From Margaritispora aquatica (lineage: Eukaryota > Ascomycota > Leotiomycetes > Helotiales > Discinellaceae), in assembly GCA_007644065.1 (NCBI GenBank), contig VJWN01000025.1, positions 133,927 through 197,926 of the forward strand: 64,000 bases of DNA. The letters are read 5' to 3'. Both the position numbers and the translations under genes were made by a program. Positions 12,753-24,296 of the stretch are shown here, in pieces. Within the stretch, counting starts at the first letter, position 1. Every line of letters begins with the position of its first letter. The notes under the pieces are model-generated. The model worked only from the letters and a program-made list of their open reading frames with translations, ran no database searches and was not told the DNA's origin.

Positions 12753-13718
12753 ATGGCTACCAATCCCAGGCCCCAGTTCTCCATAGGAACCAATCTTCCA
12801 AACCTTCCATACGAGCTCCGCAGACTCATCTGGCTTGCGACCTTTGAGCCTCGACTGCTGTGTCTCCATCCTCATCAATATGGTTCCTTGAAGCTGGTGG
12901 ATGGTCGAATCGACCGGAAGGGGACCCACGAATTTGCTGTGGAGTTTCCATTCACTGCAATAGGCTTGGAGGAGTCTTCATCTGCAGTCTATATTCAGCA
13001 CGAAGCCCATGTCACGAAAGAGCTCGATAGGCTTGGTAGTTTGGCCTGGGAGAGAGATGAATACTCGCGACAATTTGGTTATCGCCCCTTCATCCGTGGT
13101 GCACGAGGCCCAGTTGCTCTATATGTATGCCATGAGAGCAGAAAATTGGCAATGCAAAGATACCAGCTGGCATTTCCACCTACATACAGCCAAGTTAAAA
13201 ACTCGTTCCTTCAATCCGCAACCTGGAATATGGCAACTTTCGGCAGACTAGCTATAGGAAACGAACCTACAGATGAAGTGAAGTTTCACATTGGAGAGGA
13301 GAGGACATGGATTGATTTCAAGAGAGATTATATTGTTGTCGATACGCTCTCGCGCGACATTTACCACGAGGGTGCACGCATGATCGACAATCCGCTTACG
13401 TTGATCGCACACTTTGCTGGTGAAGATTTCCGAAAAGTCAAGAACTTGATTATTGGTGGCAGTAGACTACGACGCCGCCATGGAAGAACCATAAACTCAA
13501 CATTCAGCCACTTTTTAATGGGGCGACGACTAGAATCCTTCCTCCTCGATGACCTGGAAGAGCTGGCCATTGACGACACATACGGCGGTGTTGAACCTGC
13601 TGGTGAAAATGACGCGGCTAGCATTTCGCGTCTTATAAAGAACATAGAGATAACGATTGCGAACTCAAGTAGTAACACGGCGACCAATGTCTACCTTTGG
13701 AATGGACGGCATAATTAA
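12753..13718 (+). CDS. 2EXR domain-containing protein
   Basis: Single exon, 321 residues, starting at an ATG in an AATCATGGC context. The N-terminal motif NLPYELRRLIWLATFEPR (residues 16-33) is the first conserved block of the fungal 2EXR (F-box-like) domain. YVCHESRKLAMQRYQLAF near 129-146 is the second block, and WIDFKRDYIVVDT near 187-199 follows as usual. The family is strongly expanded in filamentous ascomycetes and its biochemical role is not established. There is no signal peptide or membrane segment. It neighbours the HET gene head to head, a common accessory-gene setting. Confidence 0.88.
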   Translation: MATNPRPQFSIGTNLPNLPYELRRLIWLATFEPRLLCLHPHQYGSLKLVDGRIDRKGTHEFAVEFPFTAIGLEESSSAVYIQHEAHVTKELDRLGSLAWERDEYSRQFGYRPFIRGARGPVALYVCHESRKLAMQRYQLAFPPTYSQVKNSFLQSATWNMATFGRLAIGNEPTDEVKFHIGEERTWIDFKRDYIVVDTLSRDIYHEGARMIDNPLTLIAHFAGEDFRKVKNLIIGGSRLRRRHGRTINSTFSHFLMGRRLESFLLDDLEELAIDDTYGGVEPAGENDAASISRLIKNIEITIANSSSNTATNVYLWNGRHN

Positions 13719-14334
13719 GGATAGTCAAGAATGAGAATCTGCACTGCGAATTTATGCTAGAATTCCATCCGTGGCTCGATAAAATGTCACGCTCATATTT
13801 CTTCCCCCCAAAAGTTGGCTACAATCAATCATCAGCAAGTTTCGGAGTCAACAGACCGAGCTGTGGAAATCATGCCAATGCCATATTCTGTCTTACTGTG
13901 GCTGACTGGTTGGTGTGTGACATTCGCCAACAGACTGAGTGTTCTGAGGACTTTTCTATACCGGAGACTTCAAAGTCATGGGTTTACGAAAACAAACTAA
14001 TCAATGCTTCACATCTACCTGAATTTTATCCGTTGAATTCTTTCGTGCACCAGCATCGCTACTCATTTCCATTTCCAGCCTCCATGACTGAGGTTTCGGT
14101 GACAAGCTTCGGCATTCAGTATCATCTTGCAAGAATTTCCAGCATGTTACCGTGTTACATGGGGTATAAATTCAACGTTATGTCAGAGTAGAACTCGGGA
14201 ACCTGGCAAATACTGCTCTTTCATATTCGAATGCTACTACCTATCCAAGGATAGCTCAATCACAAAAAGGGTATCATCATAATTTCATGTCCAATCCATC
14301 CCAACAAACATCGGAACCGACTCCCAACCACAAA
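13719..14334. other. intergenic region
   Basis: Space between the 2EXR gene and the 3' end of the oxidoreductase gene. An open frame at 13754-14191 (145 codons) has no recognisable domain or signal peptide, and I do not call it a gene. Confidence 0.45.
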
Positions 14335-15784
14335 TCATAGCAATGAGCATTCTATTTCAACGCTAACATCTCGAAGCCGATCAACATACCGCCTCCCCAA
14401 CACAGCAGGCGTCAAGAAACCGCTTCCAAACTTCTTTGGGGTATTTTTCGTACAAAGCAACGTCCGGGCAGCCTCAGTGATCAACACTGCCGTTAGAACC
14501 ATTTCCCCGCCTGTGTACATCAGTTCAGCCAGCGCACGATCAGGAAACGGTCCCTCCTGATCCGCAATAGCTACAACCTTCAGGTGTACTCTGTCCGTAC
14601 TATCCCTCCTGAATTGCTGTTAGTCCAGAATCACATATCAGCCCACAGCAGACATACCTCTCATCAACATCATTTCCACGTCGCCGCTTCCCCAAGCGCG
14701 CTTTGATGCCTTCCATAGTATTGGGCACTTCCTCATACTCGTTGTAGAAGAAATTCTTCCCATATTTCTCACCACCACCCAACAATCCCCAACTCCGATG
14801 AACCAAGACTCGATTCGAGGCAGCGGAGGGAGAAGAGTCTGCAAGCGTGCCCAAGCTGCGCTCTTTGCGAATTCCGAAAGTGTTGGTGCTGCTAGAGTCT
14901 TCACGACCTTTGGTGGATGATAGATACCAAGCTGGTGTTGAGTCGCGAGATCGGCGACGGGCTTCCTTGCGAGTGCAGGTGTCGGTCCTTTCTATGTAAG
15001 CAATTTGCAGGGAGTGAAAGAAAAGCCCTGTGTTGGCTGAAATACGTACTGTGTACCGTTTGTCATTGGGAATGAGCATATCGCCTCTTTCGTCTTCAGG
15101 GACAACTTTTCGCCAAGGTCCACCACGGCGCAGAAAGTTAGGAGATCTTGTATGGCGCCTGTGACATTAATATGAGAAAGTAACTGTTACTGGTAAGTTT
15201 TTGATAATGTGGGTACACGGAGAGCGAAACACACAATAGCACCACTCTCAGCAGCAAGGGTTTGATATTTTGAAATCATGGCTTTCAACCAACAAGTCTC
15301 GCTTGATTTCCTACACAATAGTCTATTAGCACGAGGAAATCTAACCAGACCTCGCTATATGAAGGCACATACGAATCGACATAGTGCGTCCCATTCCTGG
15401 CACACGCCTCGATTATCCACACCTGCGTCTCATCTCTCACGCTAGCTGCTGGGAGTGTGATGACAATTTTCGTGGACTTCACCAGCCTCGTGATGTTCTC
15501 CTTCGCTAAGGACGAGATTTCGACTTCTGGTCAATTGTTAGAAGGTGCACAGTTAACGTCGAATAATCAGTAGATATACCAGGCGATGTCGCACCAATTC
15601 CAGATCCGGAAGCGAATTTTCGTCTCAATGCCTCAAGCTCATTTTTCTCTTCCGCTGTCCCTGCGAAAGCCCATTTCAGATCTCGAGGCAGGAAAGTATG
15701 GATGTGCTTTAGCACTAAGCTGCCTAGAAGCGATGCTGCGCCTACAATTACTAGGTCGTATTTCTTTTCGATTGTGAAAACCAT
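14335..15784 (-). CDS. saccharopine dehydrogenase-like oxidoreductase (trans-acting enoyl reductase type)
   Basis: Six exons: 15784-15580, 15526-15373, 15310-15219, 15158-15057, 14991-14658 and 14608-14335, giving 386 residues. The N-terminus YDLVIVGAASLLGSLVLKHI is a Rossmann nucleotide-binding start. It is followed by LKWAFAGTA, KIVITLPA, ACARNGTHYVD, DLLTF, VHRSWGLL with YGKNFFYNEYE, and FGSGFLTPAVLG with VDRL at the C-terminus. These match, in order, the blocks of the saccharopine-dehydrogenase-like/trans-acting enoyl reductase family of NAD(P)-dependent oxidoreductases. The protein should be cytosolic or membrane-associated, with unknown substrate. The intron between 15057 and 14991 is the least certain junction. 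The G-rich loop (GAASLLG) departs from the usual GATGYTG, so activity may be altered. Confidence 0.72.
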
Positions 15785-17340
15785 TTTTTGAGACTAAATT
15801 GTCGATAAATAGACAGATCAAAAGTACAATTTCATGATCAGAAAGACTGAATTTCATACCAAGCAATAGAATGCACGTATCCTATCCTATATACACGTAA
15901 GATATCAGATCCACTCACTGCATGCAGTTTCCCAAATTCACAGCACAGAAAAGAATGGCCGCGTCGTATATCGTACCGCAGCTCTTTTTCCCCCTTCCCA
16001 TCTCCACTGCTCCACTCAGAACCCTTTCCTTCTACTCCACCGAATCCTCGAACGGACAGGATCACGTAGCGATCAGGTTGCTATTTCAGGCATTCTTGAT
16101 GTTTGAATTGTGGGACCCGACCGGCAGTCGCCGGCTCGGTTTTCGTAGGATTCTAGGTATCCGTCAAGAACTCGCTTGATGCTTGAGTTGGCTCGTGTGT
16201 GAACCGACACCGCGGGTACGATGTACGAGATCAGTACCTCCACTCCCTCCTTAGATGGATGCAGGCTACGCTAGGTTAAGCTAGGCGGGAGAGATAGGGT
16301 ATCTATACGAAATACGATAGATAGATACCTACCTAGCCTAGGAGGAAAATTTAGATCGGAGAACGGGGAGAGTAGTCGTCGTACTCGTTTTCTTAGATGC
16401 GAGTACGTGTTACGGTTACGGCTACGGTTGTGGTTGTGGATGCTGGATTTTTGACTTTCGGTGCGAGATGAAGATCGGAGCTCGTCGGGCAGGTGAGTGG
16501 ATAAACGAATCTTGTACGAGCAGCCTTGTGGGTTTGTATGGATATGGGAATAGGTAGATATATTTTTTCCTGAGTACTACAAGTCTAGTGAGGGTTCCAC
16601 TGTTTCTATTTTCGCTGTGATGATGAATTCGCATTTCGCATACGTTTCGCATTTGTACAACAGTTCTGCACATTGAGTTCATTTGATTTTGATCACTCTA
16701 TACATACATAGATGGACGGAAAATAGGCAAGACAAGGGATGTAAGATCTTACTTTCTCGTCTTCGTTTGTCATCTTGCATTGTTAATTCCTACTTCTTCC
16801 ACATATATATGCTTTGGTAGAGCTCATGTGAAGGCAGATTTCTTGAGTCTCGTCCTCTTAACTTTTCAAGTCGTGCAATAGATGAAATGCTCTACTCAAT
16901 TCTCGTCGATTGGAAGAATTATTTCGGGTGATAGTAACTTAGATTTGAAGAGAGTTGTTGTTACTTACTTATTTGTTGAACTAAGTTTGTAGCACTTGAA
17001 TATACGAGAGTTTGGTTCGTGTATTGTGAATCCCTCCCTTTTAGTAAGAGTTTCTGGCCGTATAGGAGCATAAAAATAAAAGTATATAATGATACAACAT
17101 AAGCGAGGATGAGTCGTCCACCTTCCTCTTTAGGGACAGATTCGCTCTAAAAACAAAGTCTATCATGACACCGAATACTGGACAGGAGCGTTTTGCTAAA
17201 AGAAAAGCAGATAAGAAGTGAATACACGCTGCATCGCTACATAAGAATACACGCTTGATCTCGTTAAGAGATCACTATTCGTTAAACGCCCACAATGCAT
17301 CGCTCATTTTCAATCCATCACCAAACAAAACTAACCTAAA
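15785..17340. other. intergenic region
   Basis: About 1.5 kb upstream of the oxidoreductase gene and downstream of the HECT gene. It has no supported gene. It contains short tandem GATA units near 16316-16325 and inverted CTAGG motifs around 16268-16342. Confidence 0.5.
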
Positions 17341-20300
17341 TCAAGCAAACCCAAAGCCCATCGAATTCTCCAACGCCTGCGCCAGCTTCTCCTCCAAAAC
17401 CTTTTTACTCGAATACTCTGGAAGTAGCAAGATGCCATAACACGTATAGCTCGTTGGCAAGTGCTCATCATCAATGCCATTCCTCTGCAACGTGAACGAG
17501 AGATTCTTCATTCCACCCACAGGCACGCGGTCGCTCGCTGTCGTGAACTCCAGTAATTTGCGCTTCTGATGGATGTCGTATCGCTTGACTATGCTCCAGA
17601 AATCGCGGACGGTACGATGGCTGGGACTCCAGCCGACGTAGTTGGTTGCGCGGCGCATCTCGGGGATGTCGATCTCTTGGACGCCTTCAATGAGGGATTG
17701 GAGTGTCTCAGCGTCGAATAGGCTGACTGAGCGGCGATCAATGCATGAGAAGAAGCCCTTACGGAATGCTTCAAATTGTGGTCGAATGGAGATGTCGGTC
17801 ATGTAGCGGATATAGTCGCTGACGTAGTTGTTGCGATTTTCGTTTGTGACCATTGGGGCATCCGGGTTCGAAGAAGGTTGCTGATCTGAAAATTGAGGCC
17901 ATTGATCCATGCTTCCCATTTCACAACTGACAGGCTTTCCAAACAAATCTGCACTGAATTCGTAACTTAGAACAAAGATGTCTTCGACTAAGCCATCTTT
18001 TTCGTCCCATTCCAAGAGTTGTGTCAAGCCTTTCGCTATGTCTTGCCAGCCATCCTCGATGTGGTGAAGCTCGGTCACTTCTTGGCCAAGAAGTTTCAGA
18101 TACAAGGCCTTTGGAAAGGTGACTGGCAGAATGATCCCATTGTATACAGCAAGTGACACAATCATGCCAATTAGCTCATACTTCCACAGAGGCTCGGGGG
18201 AGCCGGGCTGGAACCAAATCATCCGAGACCTAGCGTCTATGGTAAATGCACCGTAATCAGGATTGACAGCTTCTGCAATGGCCATACGGAAGAACTCTTG
18301 TTGGACACCTCCAGAATCCAATCCCATGTCACCATCCTCCTCCCCAAGGCGAACCTTTAAAGGTCTGAGTAGTTCCCGTTCTTCTCGCCTCCAAATGGCG
18401 TTGAAAGTGTCTTTTAGCACATCATTGCGCCCGATTTCAAGAACGTTAAATTTGGTTGTTGCGAGGTCCAGGCGCCGACCCAGCTGCTCTCGGCGGTATC
18501 TGTCAATCATCAAGTTGCCTTCTGACATGATAGAGTGCATGAGACCATGGCTAGCTTTTGCTGTCTCAAATGCTCGGTTCATGCGGGAATAGTTCAGAGC
18601 GCGGAAGTATGTAACTAGGGTTGAAGGATTGAAGAGGTACGGATAATCAAGTAGATGGACAGTTCGCCTGTTCGATTCAAAGACAAGCCATCCAGTTGGC
18701 ATGTCGATAGGATCTAATCGCTCAGCAAAATACTCTGTCCTGAAGTGAATATCGCCAAGGAGGAGAGATTTGCGATTCTTGTCTAATGATTGTTAGCTTA
18801 GGCTGACATTCACGAGTGCTCACAACCTACAAAGTGCATGAACAATGGCCAAAGCGCCACCAAAGGGACCATCATTAGGTACTACAGCGTCACCTTGCCA
18901 TTCTTGCAACATAATTGCCCTTGCCCAATCAAGGATTAAGGTAGGCATTCTCCCTTCGTGTACTTCACGCTCCCTATCCGAGAATTTGAGCGCGGAATCG
19001 GATCCAGGATCAAGACTTTTGATGATCGTGTCCAGCACGTCTGGCTCTTGTCTCTCACCATCTCCTTCACGCTTTTGTAACTCCACTAAGTCCGCAAATC
19101 TTCGCCTGATTGGGATGGCCGCAAAAAGCCTGCGTGCAAGTCTCACAGCCAAATCGTAAGAAAATGCATCTTCGTATTTAAGACATAACGCCACGTGCTC
19201 TGGACTAGTTGACTCTTTTCCACGAGTAGCTAATCCGTATGAACGAAGCCTGGACATGCTGGCCAATTCCTGTTTACTCTCTACTAATGGTACGGCCGCG
19301 ACCAAGGCGTGCAGACATATATTGATAGTGTCTGCTGCATCTTGATTGGAGATAAACTGGTGTTTACAGGTTCCTTCTGCGTCGTCTTGATTCCGATCAT
19401 TTGTCAACTCTAATTTTGGTGGTGGTTGGAAGAGATCACCAGCTAATACCCACAAGCTATCGAAAGCAACTGAAGGCGTAGTCCGAGTTAATCGAAACAT
19501 GAGATACCAAATTGTCTGCGTATCAAGGAGCTGGTTCTCCTCGTCACGAAAAGATTGCAAGATCGATTTGGGCCGGCTAAGAACGTCAAAAACAGATTGC
19601 TCGATGAATAACTTCCAACAATGTCTGTATGAAGATGATTTCACTGCGAATGCTTTTCGGTTGCGTGATAAAATAGTCGCCTTGCTGCGCTTCTTATTCA
19701 AGGGTTTAGATATTTCTGATGGACAGAGGGGATGCTGCTCGATATTTCCATCCACTTGCATTACATTGCATAGAAATTCAATGGATTCTATGGAGAGATG
19801 CGACAATGACTGCGGAAGTGGGAATACAATCATACTTTCGGGATCATGAAGTTCTGACTTTGGAGGGGTGTCCTTGGAGCTTCCATTCGTGCGTGACGGT
19901 TCTTTGAGCCCTGCCCCTTCTTTCATCTTATCGTCTTGAATTTCCAAAACTGGGATTTGAACAGTGCTTTTGGTTGTCCTCGGCTTCGAATCTGCTTGTA
20001 TTGATGGTATCGCTTTGCTTGAATTTGAGAAACTGTTGTTTGACGACCTCCCCGAGAGCCTTCGCTTATTAGACGAACTCTGTTTGGGTGGTTGTGTCAC
20101 ATCTGAGATGTATTCTGCCTGCTTTTGAACTTTGCTCAATTTTCCTTTGGAAATCTGGGTCTCGATGACGTCGTTATTGGTCGTGAGAAGCTTTGGAAGA
20201 GATGCAAAATGGGGTTCGGAAGTAGGCAAGGACTCCTGGTTGTGAGAAATAGGCATAGGTGACAGAAGTACCGGCGAAGGTGATGTTTTTGACAACTGGC

Positions 20301-21253
20301 CTCTGTTCGCCCCAGCGCTGTTTTCCTTATCCTCGGAGTCATCAGACGGTGTTGTTGGGACCTGCTCTTCACTATCATCGAATTGATCTGCTACGTTTGA
20401 ATCTGATCTCGACCAATCTGATGGTGAAACTGTATTTGAACACTTGATCACGTCACCTCTCTGAGCATTTGCTAGTAGCTCTATGTTCCGTGGCGTGAGC
20501 CATTCAAGCATTTTGAACGCAACTGTGCCGAACATGTTCTGAACAAAAGATCGAGGATCTGTACTCGTGGGCTCATCCACCACCGACAAGTCTAGCATAG
20601 CTCTCTTTTGTGATGAGGTCTCTGCGGACATACTTTGTCTGCTATTCGTCCCTGTGGCATTTCCTGTCGGTATTGCACTCGACCAGTTGCTCACATCTGC
20701 ATTGACTTTGGGCTGTTTTCCAGAAGTCCGTCCTTGAGCATCTCCAACAATTCGTCTCGGTCGCAATATCCTTTTAGTATCAGGCACAGGCCGAGGGGCA
20801 GCTGAATTGCGACAAAGACCCTGCTGTGGATTGTCCTGACTTGCCATGTATGTCGCAAGTGTCCGCGCACTGGTGGCATTGTATCGCCGTACTGGAGCAC
20901 CATTTGCTAGACGTCGGCGACAGGAGAAACAAGTCGTAGTCGTGCAAGTCTTTGACACACATCCATACCTTATTTGATGAATGTATCTAGTCTGGGTCAG
21001 CCAGGCTTGGGGAATGAGGATACACAGGGACAAACCTCTCAACCAGCAACTGGAAATCATGTCTCCGACTTGCTCGATGTACAGCGTATACGCGTTTGGG
21101 ATCATCGAGTTCAACTACCAGTTTCCTTAATTCAATCGGAGCATCTTCCGGGAGTCTGGAAATATGTGCAGAGCTTCGCAACAAGGCTGCGAGCACTTCT
21201 TCATCCACAGAAGTGCCATGACCATCGTGGACTTTGTAGGTGTCTCGAGTCAT
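17341..21253 (-). CDS. HECT E3 ubiquitin ligase with N-terminal AZUL zinc finger
   Basis: Three exons, 21253-21036, 20986-18831 and 18782-17341, giving 1271 residues in frame. Just after the first junction, YIHQIRYGC with the following CxxxxC/CFSCRRRL cysteines (about residues 74-100) resembles the AZUL zinc finger of UBE3A-type ligases. A long Ser/Pro-rich, probably disordered region follows. The last roughly 350 residues form the HECT domain, with GLDSGGVQQEFF, the N-lobe blocks and the C-lobe LPTSYTCYGILLLPEYSS, whose catalytic cysteine is about residue 1239. By family the enzyme takes ubiquitin from an E2 onto that cysteine and passes it to substrates. It resembles fungal Hul4-type proteins. 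The true ATG is at 21253. Upstream sequence could add another exon. Confidence 0.9.
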
Positions 21254-21347
21254 CACATCCGCGATGAAAGAGGATTGCTAACCCTGACAAGTCTTGAAAT
21301 GTATATTGAGGCGTAATGTAGGCGTAGAAATGGCATTCAAGGTCTAC

Positions 21348-21496
21348 CTAACAGTTATGGCATTTATCAAAGTTTCCCTGGGATTGTATAAAGTAGGGTA
21401 TGCATCAACAAGCCTCCGATTCCAAAGCCTCAGCCCAGCCAAGGCCAAGTTCGCCGCCTCTCGCCTTGCCTTCTCCGCTTCAGCCGCGTCGGACAT
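21348..21496 (-). other. possible extra 5' exon or small gene upstream of the HECT ligase
   Basis: On the minus strand an ATG at 21496 opens a 50-codon frame with coding-like composition (for example MSDAAEAEKARREANLALAG), ending at TAG in the sequence GTTAGGTAG. That stretch offers GT donors, and a phase-0 join to a TTAG acceptor just upstream of the HECT start would be in frame. It may be an alternative first exon of the HECT gene, a small separate protein, or chance. I do not recognise it. Confidence 0.3.
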
Positions 21497-21836
21497 CGGA
21501 GCAAGTACTTTGGCCAGATAGAGACTAGCGCCGTAGTGTGACGCAACATTAGTAAGCAGATTTCACAAGATTTGTGCAAGTTGATTTCAATCTTTTAACC
21601 CCTCCATCCACAAGATTAGAAACACCACGCTCTTTGGCTTGTGTTTGTTTGATACCAAGTTCACGTCCATTCACTCTGTGGCAATTTTTGCTTTGTCACC
21701 AGACTTCTATTTTCTTCTCGTCGAAAGCCCTTAAAAATCTGCGACACAGAAATCTTCTTCTCTTCTTCAGTTGATCCTGCAAAGAGAACCCCACCAAGAT
21801 TATTGCCACAAAAAGTCATATCAAACAATTTTGAAT

Positions 21837-23612
21837 ATGGCTTCCATCACAGCAAACCGTGCGGCTCCAGGAGTGTCTGCGCCAGATACCTCCACTACAC
21901 ATCCATATACCTGCAATACTTGCCAGGTCGCATTCAGAAACAGTGATCTGCAGAGAAACCATATGCGCAGCGACTGGCAGTAAGATTCAATGACCCAAGG
22001 ATCGTTCCTTTGCTGATTATTTACATAGTCGATACAACTTAAAGCGTCGCGTGACGTCTCTGCCACCTATCTCATCTGAGGTATTCACCGAGAAGGTACT
22101 CCAGGCTCAAGCTACTACAAACGCTGCAGCATCCAAGGCATCTTTCGAAAAACAATGTACTGTCTGCGAACGCAACTATTACAGTGAGAATGCCTACCGA
22201 AATCACCTCCTCAGTGCAAAGCACAAGGCAAAGTTGGCAGCGGTAGGAAGGGGGCGCAACGACGATGCCAGTTCAGTAATGAGCTCCACGTTCTCTTTGG
22301 GAGACCCTTTGGCCGTATCAGTTCATGAAGAGATCGACTCGGATGCAGAGGAAGAGTTCAACGAAGTGGTGGAGGGAATAAAGAAGACAAACTTGAAGGA
22401 AACACCTGCTGCTACACGCAGACCATCTCGTCCACACCATTCGGCAGGAGCGGAACAAGAGAGGGATGGCTCTGTGGGTACGGCTGCTTCTACCAGCGTT
22501 GTTGGTGATGAGATTTCCAAAGAGGATAGCCTGAAGCGCTGCCTGTTCTGTAACTTCGATTCTGAGTCAGTGGAGCTAAATGCTGGACATATGGAACGTA
22601 TACACGGCATGTTTATTCCTGAGCGGAACTATCTCATCGATCTCAATGGCTTGATTGGTTCATTATATGAAAAAATCCACGAGTACCATGAGTGCTTGTA
22701 TTGTGGCAAGCTCAAGCCCACGATTTTCGGTCTTCAAACTCATATGCGAGACAAGGGCCATTGCATGATTCCATTTCATACCGAAGACGAACAGCTAGAA
22801 ATTGGAGAGTTTTACGACTTTACAAGCACATATTCGGATGTTGAAGATGAGTCAGATTCCGAGGATGATGTCCCAGGCGAGAAGAGCGGTGGCGTTAAGT
22901 TAGGTGCGAAACGGTCGACAAAGACTAAAAAGGAAGATGGTGATGAGGAAATGGGTGAAGGAGATGGATGGGAGACTGATAGCTCAGAGTCGTCGCTGGA
23001 TTCAGAAGATCTTACAGCAGTACCTCTCGATCAACGTGAGCACTCATATGAAAAACTTAACCAGCATCCTCATCACACCCATACAGATCCTCGACCTCAT
23101 CGGAATAAGGATGGATTTCATTCACATGCTCATAAGCACGCTCATGCAGCTTTCCACTCTGAGTATGAACTTTTCCTGCCATCTGGACGAACTGCTGGTC
23201 ATCGGTCACTGAACAAATATTACCGACAAAACCTTCACAACTACCCCTCCGCCACTGAGAGAGAAGAGCAACTCGCAATTGAGGCAGCCGCCAGCTCTGA
23301 TTCGGACGAGGAAATGGACAGTGATAACCCAGATAGAAGAGTGGCTCGTCAAAGCGAGAGAGGTCGAGGACGGCCTGCAAGGGCTCGAGCTACCGACGAC
23401 TTGGCCATGGTTGGTGTAACCGCCGAAAAGAAGAAAGAGGTACAAATCGCAGAGAAGAGAGCCAAAAAGATTGAGTTACGGGAGCAGCGGAAATTCGAAA
23501 GGGGCGTCAACAAAGTTGGAAACTCCCAAAAGCATTTCCGGGTAAGTTCTCTTGTGTCGATGTGGCTATTGAGTGATCGACTAACAGTGAATAGGATCCT
23601 TTACTTCAATGA
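21837..23612 (+). CDS. REI1: REI1-type cytoplasmic 60S ribosomal subunit biogenesis factor
   Basis: Three exons, 21837-21979, 22029-23541 and 23595-23612, giving 557 residues. It has an N-terminal C2H2 finger (YTCNTCQVAF with HMRSDWH), the junction HRYNLKRRV that is diagnostic of the family, and a second finger (CTVCERNYYSENAYRNHLLS). Two further C2H2-type units follow: CLFCNFDS with HMERIHG, and CLYCGK with THMRDKGHCMI. A basic C-terminal segment ends in QKHFRDPLLQ, the conserved tail. Known REI1/REH1 proteins act in the cytoplasm on pre-60S particles, helping recycle shuttling factors such as Arx1-Alb1 and inserting into the exit tunnel. The acidic stretches are typical. The last exon encodes only DPLLQ and the stop. 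The gene is divergent from the HECT ligase. Confidence 0.93.
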
Positions 23613-24296
23613 TGGATCTTATTTGTTCTTATTGCATTACTGCGTGGGTGGGTTCACGTCTCTTCAGACATAAATATGGCCAGCAATAGATTCTAGCTGC
23701 ATATTGATAGAGCGAGCTGAAGAAAGCGATGCCATTTCAAAATATGCACCTTTGGTCTAAGTCGTGAAATGCCCGTGCTGAAATTAAGTTGTGTGGTGTT
23801 GATTCATATGATGCTTGTGCCCTGAGTGAGACGCTGTCGGCGGAGAAGACACTCGTAACTGCACATGGGATTCACTTGATTCTCAGTTGAGTTTGCATTC
23901 TTTGGGGTATATTTTCGTAGATTTAGATTTAACAAAATGTGTTATAATAATAATAGTATGTATTCAGCTTGATGTATTGACCTACCCAAGGTGCCTACTT
24001 TATTGCCTTGAAAGTCAAGATGCGGCCGGGTGATGTGCGTATTAAGGTTAGCTAGTTCGTATCCCTGCTAAATTATCTGGACTGGGGGTTATTCGGATTT
24101 GAAGCTGCAAACCCCCTTTGTGTACCTATTTTACTTCACTTCACTTGACATTTTACTTTCTCGACCTCGGACTCGATTACTTATATTCCTTTAATCTAAA
24201 CTTTTTCTCTTTCAAGTCTACCGGCCATCCCTTCATCTACCAATATGCCAATGCGACCATAACCTCAACACCATCCGCCCGTCTGGAACTGTCGAA
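23613..24296. other. intergenic region
   Basis: Region between REI1 and the next plus-strand gene. The 3' half is pyrimidine-rich and probably includes the promoter and leader of the 24297 gene. No other feature is supported. Confidence 0.5.

Noticed and set aside
13754..14191. 145-codon frame after the 2EXR gene
   Set aside because: No domain, no signal peptide, no supporting splice structure and an unlikely composition.
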